Source of the DNA: Maribacter sp. BPC-D8 | GTDB lineage: Bacteria > Bacteroidota > Bacteroidia > Flavobacteriales > Flavobacteriaceae | Direction: 5' to 3' | NCBI RefSeq assembly: GCF_035207705.1 | Contig: NZ_CP128187.1 | Coordinates: 2,170,001-2,234,000, forward strand | Length of the DNA: 64,000 nt | Made by a program: the position numbers and the translations under genes | The notes under the pieces: model-generated | Told to the model about the DNA's origin: nothing | Databases searched by the model: none | What the model saw: the letters and a program-made list of their open reading frames with translations, nothing else | Shown: in pieces, positions 1 through 10,154 of the stretch | Numbering within the stretch: the first letter of the stretch is position 1 | Layout: the number at the start of each line of letters is the position of its first letter

Positions 1-552
1 ATCCGAATTGTCGAAATGCTCGGTCTGTAAAAAGTTCGGTACCGATAGTCCTGCATAGAATTGATCCGTATGGTAATAGATTCCTGCTCCAAAATTAGGC
101 GAGAATTTATTGTCGATATTCGGCAGGTTCGTCTCCGCACCGTAGTTACGTAGCTTCGTAAAGTCTACGTTGAACAGGTGTCCGCCCGCTTTTAGTCCGA
201 AGGAAAGTTTCCCTTCCTCAGAGGTATTTACCGTGTAACTGAACGCCGCGTCTATATACGTATCCTGGTTCGTACCGTTACCGATCTCATCGTTCACCAC
301 CGATAGGCCCAGACCTACATGGTCGGATACCGGAGTGTGGAAGTTCAGTGTCTGCGTAGTCGGTGCGCCATCAAGGCCCACCCATTGCGAACGGTGCAGT
401 GCCGTTATGCTCAACACTCCTCGGGAACCTGCGTACGCAGGGTTCACCGATATCGTATTGTACATGTACTGCGTGTACTGCGCATCTTGCTGGGCATGGC
501 CCATAAAGAGTCCCGCTACGGTAATTATAATGGTTAGAAAATATTTATTCAT
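1..552 (-). CDS. PorP/SprF family type IX secretion membrane protein (partial, 3' end outside window)
   Basis: The reverse strand reads open from an ATG at 552 to the window edge (184 codons). It starts with a signal peptide (MNKYFLTIIITVAGLFMGHA) and then has QQDAQYTQYMYNTISVNPAYAGSRG, the hallmark start of PorP/SprF proteins (written here in two parts: QQDAQYTQYMYN, then TISVNPAYAGSRG). Further family marks are LHRSQWVG and a run of beta-strand-like segments expected of an outer-membrane barrel. Known members work with T9SS or gliding machinery and bind or anchor type B-CTD cargo. It starts 26 bp after the stop of the giant type B-CTD adhesin upstream on the same strand, the usual cargo-then-PorP pair. 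Codons are visibly richer in G/C at third positions than in neighbouring genes, which may reflect high expression or a different origin. The protein is incomplete, so full length cannot be judged. Confidence 0.93.
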   Translation of the reverse strand, partial: MNKYFLTIIITVAGLFMGHAQQDAQYTQYMYNTISVNPAYAGSRGVLSITALHRSQWVGLDGAPTTQTLNFHTPVSDHVGLGLSVVNDEIGNGTNQDTYIDAAFSYTVNTSEEGKLSFGLKAGGHLFNVDFTKLRNYGAETNLPNIDNKFSPNFGAGIYYHTDQFYAGLSVPNFLQTEHFDNSD

Positions 553-578
553 CGTATCTTATTTTTAAGGGAATTTTT

Positions 579-3500
579 TTATCTGTTGATGTATAGGTAA
601 CCGGCTTTATCTAAATTATCTCCGTCACTCGCATATTTAATTACATAGAAATAAACACCTACTGGCAGCTCCGAATCTGTTGAAATAGTTACCCTACCAT
701 TGGAAACACCTTGGAAGGTATTTGTAACATTGTCATAACCTGACATTTCATATACAACTACTCCCCAACGGTTGTAAATCTGAACTGTATTGTTCGGGAA
801 GGACTCGATATTTTCTATTCTAAAGAAATCATTGATTCCATCATTATCAGGGGTGATTACTTCGTTGAAAACTGAAATACCTGTCTCTACAACTTCTGCA
901 TTACAACCTGCATCTAAACTTGGAACACCGCCTATAGAATCACATGAATCTAACGGATCTGTACCATCCTCAACTTCTTGACCATCCAAAATAGTATCTC
1001 CATCGGTATCCGCATTGTTAGCATCTGTACCTATGGCATCTTCTTCAGATAAAGTTAATCCATCTTCATCACAATCGGAGATCAAATAATCACCACCTTG
1101 TTCAACGGTAATACTGCCTTCATCAAAATCACAAGGGTCTCCAGGGCTGGTTCCATCTTCAAGTTCTTGCCCGTTGATTACACCGTCACCATCACAATCC
1201 GCAACAAGATAATCTCCTGAAAAATCTATTGTAACATTATCAATTACATAATCACATGGATTATTAGGATCTGTACCATCAGCTTCTTCTTGTGTATCAA
1301 GAACACCATCACCATCACTATCACCTGTTTCTCTAAAGTCTACTTCTGGTGTTGTAGCATCGTCGTCATTATCCGTACCATCGGCACCAGTATCCAAATC
1401 GTTATTTACATCGTTACCAGGGGTATCATCAAAGGCATCATTTAATCCGTCATTATCTGCATCGGCTAAAGGATCTACAATAGTTCCTTGTCCAGCTTCT
1501 AAGACATCAGAAATACCATCGTTATCAGAATCATCGTCCAAATAATCAGGAGTTAAATCTGTATCTGTATCCTCAGGTCTTAATCCGTTAGGGTAGTTTG
1601 TATCTACACCATTAGAAGAAACAGCATCTGCAGGAGCAACATAACCTGTTGTAGGTTGTGCTTCGACATTATCTGGAATACCATCATCATCGGCATCGAT
1701 ATCTAAATAATCAGCATTACCTGCACCATCTGTATTTGGTGAGGTCGTTCCTTCTGAACTGTCTGCTTGACCGTTATTGTTTGCATCTGCAAACCCAGTA
1801 TCGTTACTGTCGATAACACCATCATTGTTGGTATCTAAAGCATCGTTACCAGCTTCGTACACATCAAAAATGCCATCATTGTCTCCATCTAAATCAAAGT
1901 GATTTGGGATACCGTCACCGTCAAAATCAAAAGCCGGTTCAGTTGTTCCGTTTACATCCCCAATCAATGGATCGTTAGAATCATCATCGGAATGGTTTGG
2001 AACACCATCGTTGTCATCATCTGCACTTGGGTCGATTCCATTGGCTTCATCTAAATCTGAGATACCATCGTTATCGTCATCAAGGTCAACCGTATCTGGA
2101 ATACCATCACCATCATTATCTAGAAAATCTCTAAAATCAACTTCGTTCAAATCAGCATCATCCTCGTTATCCGTTGCAATTGCTCCAGTATCTAAATCAT
2201 TGTTTACATCTAAACCTGGTGTATCATCAAAGGCATCGTTCAAGCCATCTGCATCAGCATCAGCTAAAGGATCTATGATTGTTCCTTGACCAGCTTCTTC
2301 TACATCTGGAGCACCGTCATTATCAGAATCTGCATCCAAGTAATCAGGTACTAAATCGCCATCAGTATCTTCTGGAGTCAAACCAACAGGATAATTGGTA
2401 TCTAATCCGGTTGCATCAAAAGCATCTGCTGGTACGATATACGCATCAGTAGGTTGTGCTTCTACGTTATCTGGAATACCATCGTCATCTGCATCGATAT
2501 CTAAGAAGTTAGCTTCACCTGTACCATCGGTATTTGGTGGAGTCGTTCCTTCTGAACTATCTGCTTGACCGTTATCATCAGTATCTGCAAATCCAGTATC
2601 AAGACCATCAATAACACCATCATTATTTGTATCAAGGTCACCGTTACCAGCTTCCACAACATCTACGATACCATCATTATCAGCATCGATATCAAAGTGA
2701 TTTGGAATACCATCACCATCAAAATCAAACGCCGGCTCTGTTGTTCCGTTTACATTACCTACTAATGGATCGTTAGGATCATCATCAGAATGGTTTGGAA
2801 CACCATCGTTATCATCATCGCCACTTGGGTCGATTCCGTTAGCCTCATCTAAATCTGAGATGCCATCGTTATCGTCATCAAGATCTACCGTATCTGGAAT
2901 ACCATCTTGATCGAAATCAAGGACATCTCTAAAGTCAACCTCAGCCATATCTGCATCATCTTCGTTATCTGTTGCAATTGCACCAGTATCCAAATCATTA
3001 TTGACATCGTTACCTGGGGTATCATCAAAGACATCGTTAAGTCCATCTGCATCAGCATCGGCTAAAGGATCCACGAGAGTACCTTGACCAGCTTCCAGCA
3101 TATCTGAAATACCATCGTTATCAGAATCAGCATCCAAATAATCAGGAGTAAGATCTGTATCTGTATCCTCAGGTCTTAATCCGTTAGGGTAGTTTGTATC
3201 TACACCGTTAACATCAAAAGTATTTGCAGGAACAATATACCCAGCAGTTGTTTGTGCTTCTACATTATCAGGAATACCATCATCATCGGCATCGATATCT
3301 AAGAAATCTGCATTACCTGTAGTATCTGTATTGATAGGTGAAGTAGTTTCTGAACTATCAGCTTGACCATCGTTATCATTATCTTCAAAACCAGTATCAA
3401 GACCATCAATAACACCATCATTATTCGTATCTAAAGCATCATTACCAGCTTCGTACACATCATAGATTCCGTCATTATCAGCATCAATATCAAAGTGATT

Positions 3501-5606
3501 TGGAATACCATCACCATCAAAATCAAACGCTGGTTCTGTTGTACCATTTACATCACCTACTAATGGATCGTTAGGATCATCATCTGAATGGTTTGGAACA
3601 CCATCATTGTCATCATCGCCACTTGGGTCGATTCCGTTAGCTTCATCTAAATCTGAGATACCATCGTTATCGTCATCAAGATCTACCGTATCTGGAATAC
3701 CATCTTGATCGAAATCAAGTACTGATCTAAAATCTACCTCAGCCACATCTGTATCATCTTCGTTATCTGTTGCAATTGCACCAGTATCTAAATCATTATT
3801 GACATCGTTACCTGGGGTGTCATCGAAAGCATCGTTTAATCCGTCATTATCCGCATCGGCTAAAGGATCTACAAGAGTTCCTTGTCCAGCTTCTAAGACA
3901 TCACTAATACCATCGTTATCAGAATCGTCGTCCAAATAATCAGGAGTTAAATCTGTATCTGTATCCTCAGGTCTTAATCCGTTAGGGTAGTTTGTATCTA
4001 CACCGTTAACATCAAAAGTATTTGCAGGAACCACATAACCAGTTGTTGGTTGTGCCTCTACGTTATCTGGAATACCATCGTCGTCTGCATCAATATCCAA
4101 GAAATCTGCATTACCTGCACCATCTGTATTTGGTGGAGTCGTTCCTTCAGAACTATCTGCTTGACCGTTATTGTTTGCATCTGCAAACCCAGTATCGTTA
4201 CTGTCAATTACACCATCATTATTAGTATCTAAAGCATCATTACCCGCTTCGTACACATCATAGATTCCGTCATTATCAGCATCGATATCAAAGTGATTTG
4301 GAATACCATCACCATCAAAATCAAATGCTGGTTCTGTTGTTCCGTTTACATTACCTACTAATGGATCGTTAGGATCATCATCAGAATGGTTTGGAACACC
4401 ATCATTATCATCATCGCCACTTGGGTCGATTCCGTTAGCCTCATCTAAATCTGAAATACCATCGTTGTCGTCATCTAAATCTATAGTATCAATTACCAAA
4501 TCTCCATCACTGTCGAGTGGAGGTTCAAAGCCAGTTGCGGTAACTATAGCACCTAAACCACCGTAAATATCTGCCCCTGTAGTTGTTGTTTGCGGAAAAG
4601 TTGTTGGATCTAATAAATCATGCAGACCACTATCTACGTCATCGCCAAAGAATGAAATACCGTAAAATGTTTGACCGGCACCGATACCCAAGTCGGCAAA
4701 GGTAATTATAGTAATTCCGGTTCGTTCATCGGCACCACCAACAAAGATTGGTTCATTATCGCTATTGGTATCTTCTAAAAATGAACTTTGTCTAACAGGG
4801 TTGAAGGTATCGTCAGTAGGTTCACCGTAAGAGGAGGGTTGTTGAATAGTGACCAAACTACCATATGAGGTAGGCACCCCAGCCGCATCAATACTTAGTA
4901 TCGCAGCTGCTTTATAGGTGTTATTCCCATTTTTTTCAGAAGCTAAAAATCCATTTAAGGACAGATCAGCGGCGTCATTTATAGTTAAATCAGGAAAGAC
5001 AACATCAATACGCTCAATATTCTGTGGTCCTTCATCACCTGTATTAGTTCCTCTATTTCTAAATACATCAAGCGCACCTCTATTTATCACCAGTGACCTT
5101 AGAATTTCTTCCAAATCAATATTGCCTGGTGTACCGGGCAAACTAGCTTCAAATTCAAAATTTGAAGCCCCTGTTCTCTCAAAGAATACACTGGCCTTGC
5201 TACCGACAACACTAACAGCCTCGGTATTAGAGGCAATATCAACACGATTAAAAACATAAAATTGACTTGAAAATGGTATGGTAAAAGTGCTACCTAGATA
5301 TTGAACCGTTTCAATTTCAATGTTATCTCCTTGACCAAAACTGTAAATATCAGTACCTATAGTATAGGTATCTTGATCAGTTGCCGGTGTTGAACTGATA
5401 GTCCAACTATCAACGGGGTTTTGACCCCAAGCAAGTTGCGTACTTTGGAAAACAAGTACTACAAAAAGTACCCAATTAAAATAGGGCTTAAGATTTGTCA
5501 TAGAATTATGGTTTAAATTAAATACCCAACCTAAGTTTAGCCTTAGACTAAGGAAAGCAATGGGTTTTTCTTTTAAGAATTTTGATAAATTCTTCATTGT
5601 TCGCAT
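579..5606 (-). CDS. Giant T9SS type B-sorted calcium-binding repeat protein (thrombospondin type 3-like)
   Basis: This 1675-residue open frame encodes a secreted adhesin-like protein. A hydrophobic signal segment ends near residue 62 ([15 protein letters not shown]). If translation starts at the internal ATG at 5501 (residue 36), the signal peptide has normal length, so 5501 may be the true start; neither start has a clear Shine-Dalgarno site. Residues about 62-370 form a repeat-free domain. Residues about 375-1430 are four near-identical 266-residue units dense in DxDxDGxxD calcium-binding loops ([23 protein letters not shown]). A shorter set of DCDGDGV-type loops with paired cysteines follows. 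The last 90 residues ([16 protein letters not shown], then [11 protein letters not shown]) are a gliding-motility-associated type B C-terminal domain, known to direct T9SS export. The PorP/SprF gene directly downstream fits that role. The ligand is unknown. Confidence 0.93.
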   Translation of the reverse strand: MRTMKNLSKFLKEKPIAFLSLRLNLGWVFNLNHNSMTNLKPYFNWVLFVVLVFQSTQLAWGQNPVDSWTISSTPATDQDTYTIGTDIYSFGQGDNIEIETVQYLGSTFTIPFSSQFYVFNRVDIASNTEAVSVVGSKASVFFERTGASNFEFEASLPGTPGNIDLEEILRSLVINRGALDVFRNRGTNTGDEGPQNIERIDVVFPDLTINDAADLSLNGFLASEKNGNNTYKAAAILSIDAAGVPTSYGSLVTIQQPSSYGEPTDDTFNPVRQSSFLEDTNSDNEPIFVGGADERTGITIITFADLGIGAGQTFYGISFFGDDVDSGLHDLLDPTTFPQTTTTGADIYGGLGAIVTATGFEPPLDSDGDLVIDTIDLDDDNDGISDLDEANGIDPSGDDDNDGVPNHSDDDPNDPLVGNVNGTTEPAFDFDGDGIPNHFDIDADNDGIYDVYEAGNDALDTNNDGVIDSNDTGFADANNNGQADSSEGTTPPNTDGAGNADFLDIDADDDGIPDNVEAQPTTGYVVPANTFDVNGVDTNYPNGLRPEDTDTDLTPDYLDDDSDNDGISDVLEAGQGTLVDPLADADNDGLNDAFDDTPGNDVNNDLDTGAIATDNEDDTDVAEVDFRSVLDFDQDGIPDTVDLDDDNDGISDLDEANGIDPSGDDDNDGVPNHSDDDPNDPLVGDVNGTTEPAFDFDGDGIPNHFDIDADNDGIYDVYEAGNDALDTNNDGVIDGLDTGFEDNDNDGQADSSETTSPINTDTTGNADFLDIDADDDGIPDNVEAQTTAGYIVPANTFDVNGVDTNYPNGLRPEDTDTDLTPDYLDADSDNDGISDMLEAGQGTLVDPLADADADGLNDVFDDTPGNDVNNDLDTGAIATDNEDDADMAEVDFRDVLDFDQDGIPDTVDLDDDNDGISDLDEANGIDPSGDDDNDGVPNHSDDDPNDPLVGNVNGTTEPAFDFDGDGIPNHFDIDADNDGIVDVVEAGNGDLDTNNDGVIDGLDTGFADTDDNGQADSSEGTTPPNTDGTGEANFLDIDADDDGIPDNVEAQPTDAYIVPADAFDATGLDTNYPVGLTPEDTDGDLVPDYLDADSDNDGAPDVEEAGQGTIIDPLADADADGLNDAFDDTPGLDVNNDLDTGAIATDNEDDADLNEVDFRDFLDNDGDGIPDTVDLDDDNDGISDLDEANGIDPSADDDNDGVPNHSDDDSNDPLIGDVNGTTEPAFDFDGDGIPNHFDLDGDNDGIFDVYEAGNDALDTNNDGVIDSNDTGFADANNNGQADSSEGTTSPNTDGAGNADYLDIDADDDGIPDNVEAQPTTGYVAPADAVSSNGVDTNYPNGLRPEDTDTDLTPDYLDDDSDNDGISDVLEAGQGTIVDPLADADNDGLNDAFDDTPGNDVNNDLDTGADGTDNDDDATTPEVDFRETGDSDGDGVLDTQEEADGTDPNNPCDYVIDNVTIDFSGDYLVADCDGDGVINGQELEDGTSPGDPCDFDEGSITVEQGGDYLISDCDEDGLTLSEEDAIGTDANNADTDGDTILDGQEVEDGTDPLDSCDSIGGVPSLDAGCNAEVVETGISVFNEVITPDNDGINDFFRIENIESFPNNTVQIYNRWGVVVYEMSGYDNVTNTFQGVSNGRVTISTDSELPVGVYFYVIKYASDGDNLDKAGYLYINR
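1330..4480 (-). repeat. Four tandem 798-bp repeats inside the type B adhesin gene
   Basis: The same landmark (CGATTCC followed by RTTRGC on the plus strand) recurs at 2033, 2831, 3629 and 4427, exactly 798 bp apart each time, which equals 266 codons. Copies differ by scattered, often synonymous changes and keep the frame. The units are long composites of DxDxDG loops plus NVEAQ, EAGQGT and DTPG(N/L)[10 protein letters not shown] signatures. Confidence 0.9.
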
Positions 5607-5904
5607 TTTTTTAATTATCCAATTTTACCCGTTTCGTTATAAGGTAAAATCTTTTAATACTCTAATTAAATAGTGACTTACCGGAGGTTAAACTCCAGAA
5701 GTTTATTTGATTTTATGTTTTAGGACTATCCAAAGAACTTTTAATTAGAATGTTAATTTCAAATTTGGTTTCTATTTGGTTAAATACCTGGAATATGTTA
5801 TTTAAGATTGCAAAATGTACCTTTTCGTATAGAAAATAGTGATAAGCACTTTTTTAAATAGTTCATTGTTTTGTTGAATTAAAATCCATTCCTTTATTGT
5901 TTAG

Positions 5905-5949
5905 AAACACTTTTAATGAAAAAGTTACATTTTTTCATTAAAAGTGTTT
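5905..5949. repeat. 19-bp perfect inverted repeat with 7-nt loop
   Basis: Arms AAACACTTTTAATGAAAAA (5905-5923) and its exact reverse complement (5931-5949) flank the loop GTTACAT. The hairpin lies between divergent genes, so it cannot be a terminator for either flanking gene unless an unseen small RNA ends here. Other options are a dimeric regulator's operator or the end of an unannotated transcript. Confidence 0.7.
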
Positions 5950-6066
5950 ATTGGCTGTTTAAGAAATAAAAACACGGCTTACGTATAATGTAATCCTAAT
6001 ACTACGCTATGTTTATTCTAATTACAAAGCTACTTTAGAGTTTAAAATGGCTTTTAGTTTTTGTTG

Positions 6067-6108
6067 TGAAATAACTTATTCTGTAGGTGAAATAACATAT
6101 TCTGTAGG
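6067..6108. repeat. Two tandem 21-bp direct repeats
   Basis: Two copies differing at one base (TGAAATAAC, then T or A, then TATTCTGTAGG) abut with a period of 21 bp, about two helical turns. They are followed by a partial third start (TGAAAAA). The repeats lie about 440 bp upstream of the histidine kinase start. The spacing fits side-by-side binding of a regulator on one DNA face, but no regulator is known. Confidence 0.6.
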
Positions 6109-6547
6109 TGAAAAATTAAGATTAAATGGTACTTAAGCGATAAACTCAATAAATTCAATACTTTACAGAGATAATTACAAATCAAGTTCCCCTAAAACTA
6201 TAATTTGCTTAAAATTCATTGAAAATAGGTATGCTACAGCTATAAATCAGACATCGTTAACAAAATCTTAAATCTTGTTAGCAAGTGTTAAATTCAGGCG
6301 CACTTTAAATTGGTCAACCAGTTTTTTTACAAAAAATAAATTGGTGCTATTGTAAAATCATTAATTCTTCTTCCTACAAAAAAAAACATATGAATATCTT
6401 AACGTCGGTTCTGAAACTTATCTAAATTTCAACTGCCCTATTCTTCAATTTACACCATACCAAATCTGTTAAAAACATAGATTTAAAAGGAACTTATTTT
6501 CTAACTTCCTAAATATTGCTGAACTTTAGATTAGAAATGTAATTGGT

Positions 6548-7636
6548 ATGACAACAGCAGAGGATAAACTAAAAGAACGCGTAAAAGAACTTACGTGCCT
6601 ATATGAGGTTACTTCTATTATAGTGAATTCTGATTATGACCAATTAGAAGCCTCTCTAGAAGCTATTGCTTATTGTCTTAAAAGAGCATGGCAGTTTGAA
6701 AACGTTACCGAAGTTTTTTTAAAAACAGGCGAATTTCAAGTACAAACAGAAGATTTTAAACACGATATGGTCACCTTAGTATCTAAAATTAAAGTATTTA
6801 ATAAAGTAGAAGGTGAAGTACTGGTCGGCTACCCTTCAAACAAATATACATTTGACGATTTTTTGGTTGAAGAACAGACCTTATTGAATAATGTAGCCTT
6901 AGATATTGGTAACCTTATCGAACGTAAACAGATTCGTGATAGTGAAGCCATTACCAGAAGACAAATGGAACGTACAGATCGTTTACATATTCTAGGTGAA
7001 ATTACCGCTGGCATTGCCCATGAGTTGAACACTCCACTAGCTAACATACTGGGTTTTGCCGAATTATTGACAGATAAAATCACTGATAAAGAAGCTGTTA
7101 GAGACCTCGAAAAAATAATGGACAGTGCCATTTTTAGTCGAGAAATTGTAAAAAAACTCATGTTCTTCGCTTGTGAAATGCCACAAGAAATGAAAAACGT
7201 AAAGCTGATACCAATAGTAATCAGTGTTATAAAACTTCTTGAGCCTTCTTTACGCGCTAAGAATCTAAAATTGACCAAAGCTTTTGATTCGACAGATATT
7301 AAACTAAAGGCAGACACGGTTCAATTGACTCAGGTATTGTTCAACTTAATTATGAATGCCATTTACTATTCTCCCGAGGGCAGCACTATTACCGTGCATA
7401 TATTAGAAACCGAGAGTCACATAAGTATTGAAATTTCTGATGAAGGTAAAGGCATACCAAACGAATTAGAAGACAAGGTGTTTGAACCTTTTTTTACTAC
7501 CAAACCCATAGGTGAAGGTTCTGGCTTAGGTTTAAGTGTTGTTCACGGAATTATTACCAGCCACAAAGGTAAAATTGAGCACAAAAGTAATACACCGAAA
7601 GGAACTATATTTACCGTTGATTTTCCTAAATTGTAA
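6548..7636 (+). CDS. Cytoplasmic sensor histidine kinase with GAF-like N-terminus
   Basis: The 362-residue protein has no membrane segment. Residues 1-130 resemble a degenerate GAF-type input domain. The H-box GEITAGIAHELNTPL places the phospho-accepting histidine at about residue 158. The N-box (NLIMNAIYYSPEG), G1 box (DEGKGIP), F box (FEPFFTTKP) and G2 box (GEGSGLGLSVVHGI) of an HATPase_c domain follow, so autophosphorylation should be intact. It phosphorylates a response regulator, almost certainly the NtrC-type regulator whose ATG begins 3 bp after its stop. The input signal is not readable from the sequence. The nearby stress genes make an energy or starvation signal plausible, as inference only. 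Confidence 0.93.
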   Translation: MTTAEDKLKERVKELTCLYEVTSIIVNSDYDQLEASLEAIAYCLKRAWQFENVTEVFLKTGEFQVQTEDFKHDMVTLVSKIKVFNKVEGEVLVGYPSNKYTFDDFLVEEQTLLNNVALDIGNLIERKQIRDSEAITRRQMERTDRLHILGEITAGIAHELNTPLANILGFAELLTDKITDKEAVRDLEKIMDSAIFSREIVKKLMFFACEMPQEMKNVKLIPIVISVIKLLEPSLRAKNLKLTKAFDSTDIKLKADTVQLTQVLFNLIMNAIYYSPEGSTITVHILETESHISIEISDEGKGIPNELEDKVFEPFFTTKPIGEGSGLGLSVVHGIITSHKGKIEHKSNTPKGTIFTVDFPKL

Positions 7637-7639
7637 TTG

Positions 7640-8965
7640 ATGGATTTGCGCAAAGAGAACATTCTTATTGTTGATGATGATATTGATATTTTAGAGCTTT
7701 TACAAAGGCATCTACAATCAATGGACTATCATACCTATAAAGCAGTTTCTGTAAAAGAAGCGTTGTTTATACTAAAGGATACGTTTATTGACCTGCTCAT
7801 TACCGATATACAAATGCCCGAAATAGACGGACTCCAGTTATTGAAGTTCGCCAATGAGCATTATCCTGAGATTCCGAAATTAGTGGTTACCGGTTACCCA
7901 TCTGTCGAAGGAACTTTAGAAGTTATAAAATCTGGAGGTACAGACTATTTAACCAAACCCTTCACTAAAGCAGAATTAAAAGAAGCTGTTGAAAAGGCAC
8001 TTAAGCAAAATACATCTCGTAAAAAAGCAAAAAGCGCCCAAGTAAATTCTAATGCGAATACGTATTCAGATATGGTAGGTGCATCTGAGGCATTTAAAAA
8101 GGTTACCAATATTATTGACCGCGTAAAAGATAATAAGGCTACAGTAATAGTTACAGGTGAAAGCGGTACGGGTAAAGAGTTAGTTGCGAGGGCTATTCAC
8201 TATTCAGGCAAGTTTTCTAGAGAGCCGTTCATTGCCGTTAACTGCGCAGCAATACCAGAAAATCTTCAAGAAGCAGAGCTTTTCGGGTACCTGAAAGGAG
8301 CCTTTACAGGAGCAAATGAAAATAGAAATGGTTTCTTTCAAGCTGCAAAAGGTGGTACCTTGTTTTTAGATGAAATTGGTACAGCATCATTAGCAGTACA
8401 GACCAAATTACTACGCGCACTTCAAGAAAAAGAAATTACTAGAGTTGGCTCACAAAAAGTAGAAAAAGTAGATATTCGAATTATTGCGGCCACCAATGCC
8501 AATTTACGGGAAGAAATTAAGAACAATACTTTTAGAGAAGATCTGTATTACCGATTAACTGTAGTAGAAATTAATGTACCTCCCCTACGCGAACGTAAAT
8601 CTGACATTGCGCTTTTAACCGATAAGTTTCTTCGTAAATACGGAATAGAATTTAAAGATAGATTGTTACGTATTTCTCCGGAAGCATTACAAATTCTTCA
8701 ACGCTACAACTGGCCCGGCAACATTAGAGAACTTGAAAATATTATTCAAAGAGCTGTTATCATGTCCGATGGTATTGTCGACGTCAAAGACCTGCCAGAT
8801 TTTTTAAAGTATCAAATTGATTTTTCTGATAATGAGCTGCGTCCGCTTCGAGATATAGAGCGAGAATATGTTCAGCGTGTATTAAATCATACTGATGGTA
8901 ACAAGACCAAAGCAGCCGAAATTCTTCAAATAGATCGCAAAACCTTGCGCGAAAAACTAAAATAA
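7640..8965 (+). CDS. Sigma-54-dependent response regulator (NtrC family)
   Basis: The receiver domain (residues 1-120) carries the acidic pair in ILIVDDDID and phospho-acceptor D56 in ITDIQMPEIDG. The AAA+ domain has Walker A GESGTGKE (about 173-180), the sigma-54-contacting GAFTGA loop (about 220-225), Walker B LFLDEIG and an arginine-finger region (FREDLYYRL). The C-terminus is a Fis-type helix-turn-helix (NKTKAAEILQIDRKTLREKL). Intact GAFTGA means it should remodel sigma-54 RNA polymerase as a true enhancer-binding activator. I chose ATG 7640; a TTG at 7637 would add one residue. It forms a two-component pair with the kinase just upstream. Target promoters are unknown; the genes immediately downstream are candidates. 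Confidence 0.95.
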   Translation: MDLRKENILIVDDDIDILELLQRHLQSMDYHTYKAVSVKEALFILKDTFIDLLITDIQMPEIDGLQLLKFANEHYPEIPKLVVTGYPSVEGTLEVIKSGGTDYLTKPFTKAELKEAVEKALKQNTSRKKAKSAQVNSNANTYSDMVGASEAFKKVTNIIDRVKDNKATVIVTGESGTGKELVARAIHYSGKFSREPFIAVNCAAIPENLQEAELFGYLKGAFTGANENRNGFFQAAKGGTLFLDEIGTASLAVQTKLLRALQEKEITRVGSQKVEKVDIRIIAATNANLREEIKNNTFREDLYYRLTVVEINVPPLRERKSDIALLTDKFLRKYGIEFKDRLLRISPEALQILQRYNWPGNIRELENIIQRAVIMSDGIVDVKDLPDFLKYQIDFSDNELRPLRDIEREYVQRVLNHTDGNKTKAAEILQIDRKTLREKLK

Positions 8966-9069
8966 CACCGGGTAATTTCTCCCCAACTGAGGAATATTTA
9001 CCCAGTTGAAATATCTTCCTAAAATTAAAATATTTTATTACTAACTAATATTCAATTAGTTACGGTTTT

Positions 9070-9088
9070 TGGCACGCCCATACTATAT
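9070..9088 (+). promoter_or_regulatory. TGGCA...ACTATAT motif upstream of the first GreA-C-like gene
   Basis: TGGCACGCCCATACTATAT lies 149 bp upstream of the gene at 9219. A related string occurs 50 bp upstream of the paralogue at 12477. TGGCACG equals the -24 half of a sigma-54 promoter, but the -12 TTGCA half is not present at the right spacing, so the promoter assignment is weak. Confidence 0.25.
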
Positions 9089-9218
9089 CAGAGGCATACC
9101 AATTGCTATATAGACCATGAAAAAGAAATCTATTTCTAAAACTAGTGCTTATAGACCTTAATCTATAATCAAAGTGACTAGTAAAAGAAAGAGAACGTGG
9201 AATCTTAAATAGCGATAA

Positions 9219-9665
9219 ATGAAGTACGGCAGTCTGGTTTTTGAAGAAAATGAATTCTTGATGATTAAAAAATATCAAGAAGAGAATGTAACTATTGAAG
9301 ACTATGCACACAAAAATGTGTTAGAGATTCTTGGTCAACACATGACTATAGCCATGCGTTTAAATGCAGAAGATATTCCGTTCGACATCATTACTATTAA
9401 CTCGTTTATAAAAGTTAGCGGTGCTTCTGGTATTCGCCAAACTTTTCAAATTGTAGCTCCAAATGAAGTTGATATAAAACAAAATAAAATTTCTGTTATC
9501 AGCAGTTTAGGTGCTTCAGTTATTGGGCGTGCCGTAGGAGATAAAATTTCTTATGGATTACCTGGTGACCGCGTCTCTTTAGTAATCACAAAAGTTACCC
9601 AACCAAACTCAGCCAACAAAGACACTACTGAAGAAATGAAGACCAAAAAAGAAACAATTCATTAA
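9219..9665 (+). CDS. GreA/GreB C-terminal domain (Rnk-like) protein
   Basis: The 148-residue protein begins MKYGSLVFEENEF, like the 12477 paralogue. It has a short helical N-terminal part (residues 1-55) and then the FKBP-like fold typical of the GreA/GreB C-terminal domain: an IKVSG strand, DIKQNKISVISSLGASVIGRAVGDKI, and a closing strand LVITKV (the central motif spans roughly residues 85-113). It lacks the long acidic coiled coil of true Gre factors. Known relatives (Rnk) bind RNA polymerase or affect nucleotide metabolism. It follows the sigma-54 regulator by 253 bp and starts the stress block. Confidence 0.75.
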   Translation: MKYGSLVFEENEFLMIKKYQEENVTIEDYAHKNVLEILGQHMTIAMRLNAEDIPFDIITINSFIKVSGASGIRQTFQIVAPNEVDIKQNKISVISSLGASVIGRAVGDKISYGLPGDRVSLVITKVTQPNSANKDTTEEMKTKKETIH

Positions 9666-9682
9666 TTCTAAATTATTCAGTT

Positions 9683-10042
9683 ATGATCAAATATGTAATC
9701 ACTCTATTATTTTCAGTAAGCCTATTAAACGCACAAGACAATGTTACTATACAAACAGAAGTAAATGTTGGTGATGTTTTTGAAATAGGAAAACCTGAAA
9801 CAAACAAATACAAGCACATAGATTTCCCTAGAGAAAACTTCATTATCAAACGCGGCGGCATTGCCAATTATAGGCGGGCTCATGGCGAAGAAGTTGTTGT
9901 AACTGCGGTCAAAGAAAAGAAAGACGGTACAACCGAAATTAAAATAAAAAGAAATGATGGCGGTCGCTTCTTTAACAGTCATACAGTAGTATCTGCAGAT
10001 TTCAAAGAAGCCATTAACTCTGGCGAATTACAAGCTTTATAA
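9683..10042 (+). CDS. Small secreted protein of unknown function
   Basis: The 119-residue protein starts with a signal peptide (MIKYVITLLFSVSLLNAQ) and continues with a beta-rich soluble domain containing DVFEIGKPETNKYKHIDFPR, then RGGIANYRR, then KDGTTEIKIKRNDGGRF. It is probably periplasmic. It begins 17 bp after the Rnk-like gene, so the two are likely co-transcribed. I do not recognise a characterised family. Confidence 0.7.
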   Translation: MIKYVITLLFSVSLLNAQDNVTIQTEVNVGDVFEIGKPETNKYKHIDFPRENFIIKRGGIANYRRAHGEEVVVTAVKEKKDGTTEIKIKRNDGGRFFNSHTVVSADFKEAINSGELQAL

Positions 10043-10061
10043 TTTTTTTTAGTTGATTGAT

Positions 10062-10120
10062 AATCCACTTGGCCTCTATAAATAAGTTGGCTGATTTATT
10101 AAGAAACAACCAAGTGGATT
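10062..10120. repeat. 11-bp inverted repeat with 37-nt loop
   Basis: AATCCACTTGG (10062-10072) pairs exactly with CCAAGTGGATT (10110-10120). It is flanked by a T-run on the left and an A-run on the right, so the stem could lengthen and act as a terminator in either direction, or as a 5' leader structure for the gene at 10155. Confidence 0.5.
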
Positions 10121-10154
10121 TCCTAAAAAAAAAATTTAATAAAAAACAGAACTC

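Larger units (their letters stand above)
5607..6547. other. Long divergent intergenic region (941 bp)
   Basis: No convincing gene was found between the leftward adhesin gene and the rightward histidine kinase gene. It is very AT-rich and must hold promoters for both directions, but no clean TAnnTTTG element was seen on either strand. It contains a 19-bp perfect palindrome (5905-5949) and a 21-bp tandem repeat (6067-6108), listed separately. Confidence 0.6.

Noticed and set aside
319..568. Two plus-strand frames antisense to the window start
   Set aside because: They lie opposite a clear PorP/SprF reading frame and encode low-complexity, cysteine-rich sequence with no family pattern.
5499..5606. 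Choosing ATG 5501 as the definite start of the giant adhesin
   Set aside because: It gives a better signal peptide, but the upstream codons stay open and no ribosome site decides; the longer frame is kept and the alternative noted.
6829..7317. 162-residue minus-strand frame inside the histidine kinase gene
   Set aside because: The plus strand shows all kinase motifs; the antisense frame is serine/leucine-rich filler.
9042..9062. Hairpin (TAACTAAT / ATTAGTTA) as terminator of the regulator gene
   Set aside because: The stem is short and AT-only, no T-run follows, and it lies about 80 bp after the stop codon.
9070..9088. A full sigma-54 promoter upstream of the first Rnk-like gene
   Set aside because: TGGCACG matches the -24 element, but the required GC of the -12 element is missing at the right spacing; kept only as a low-confidence motif.
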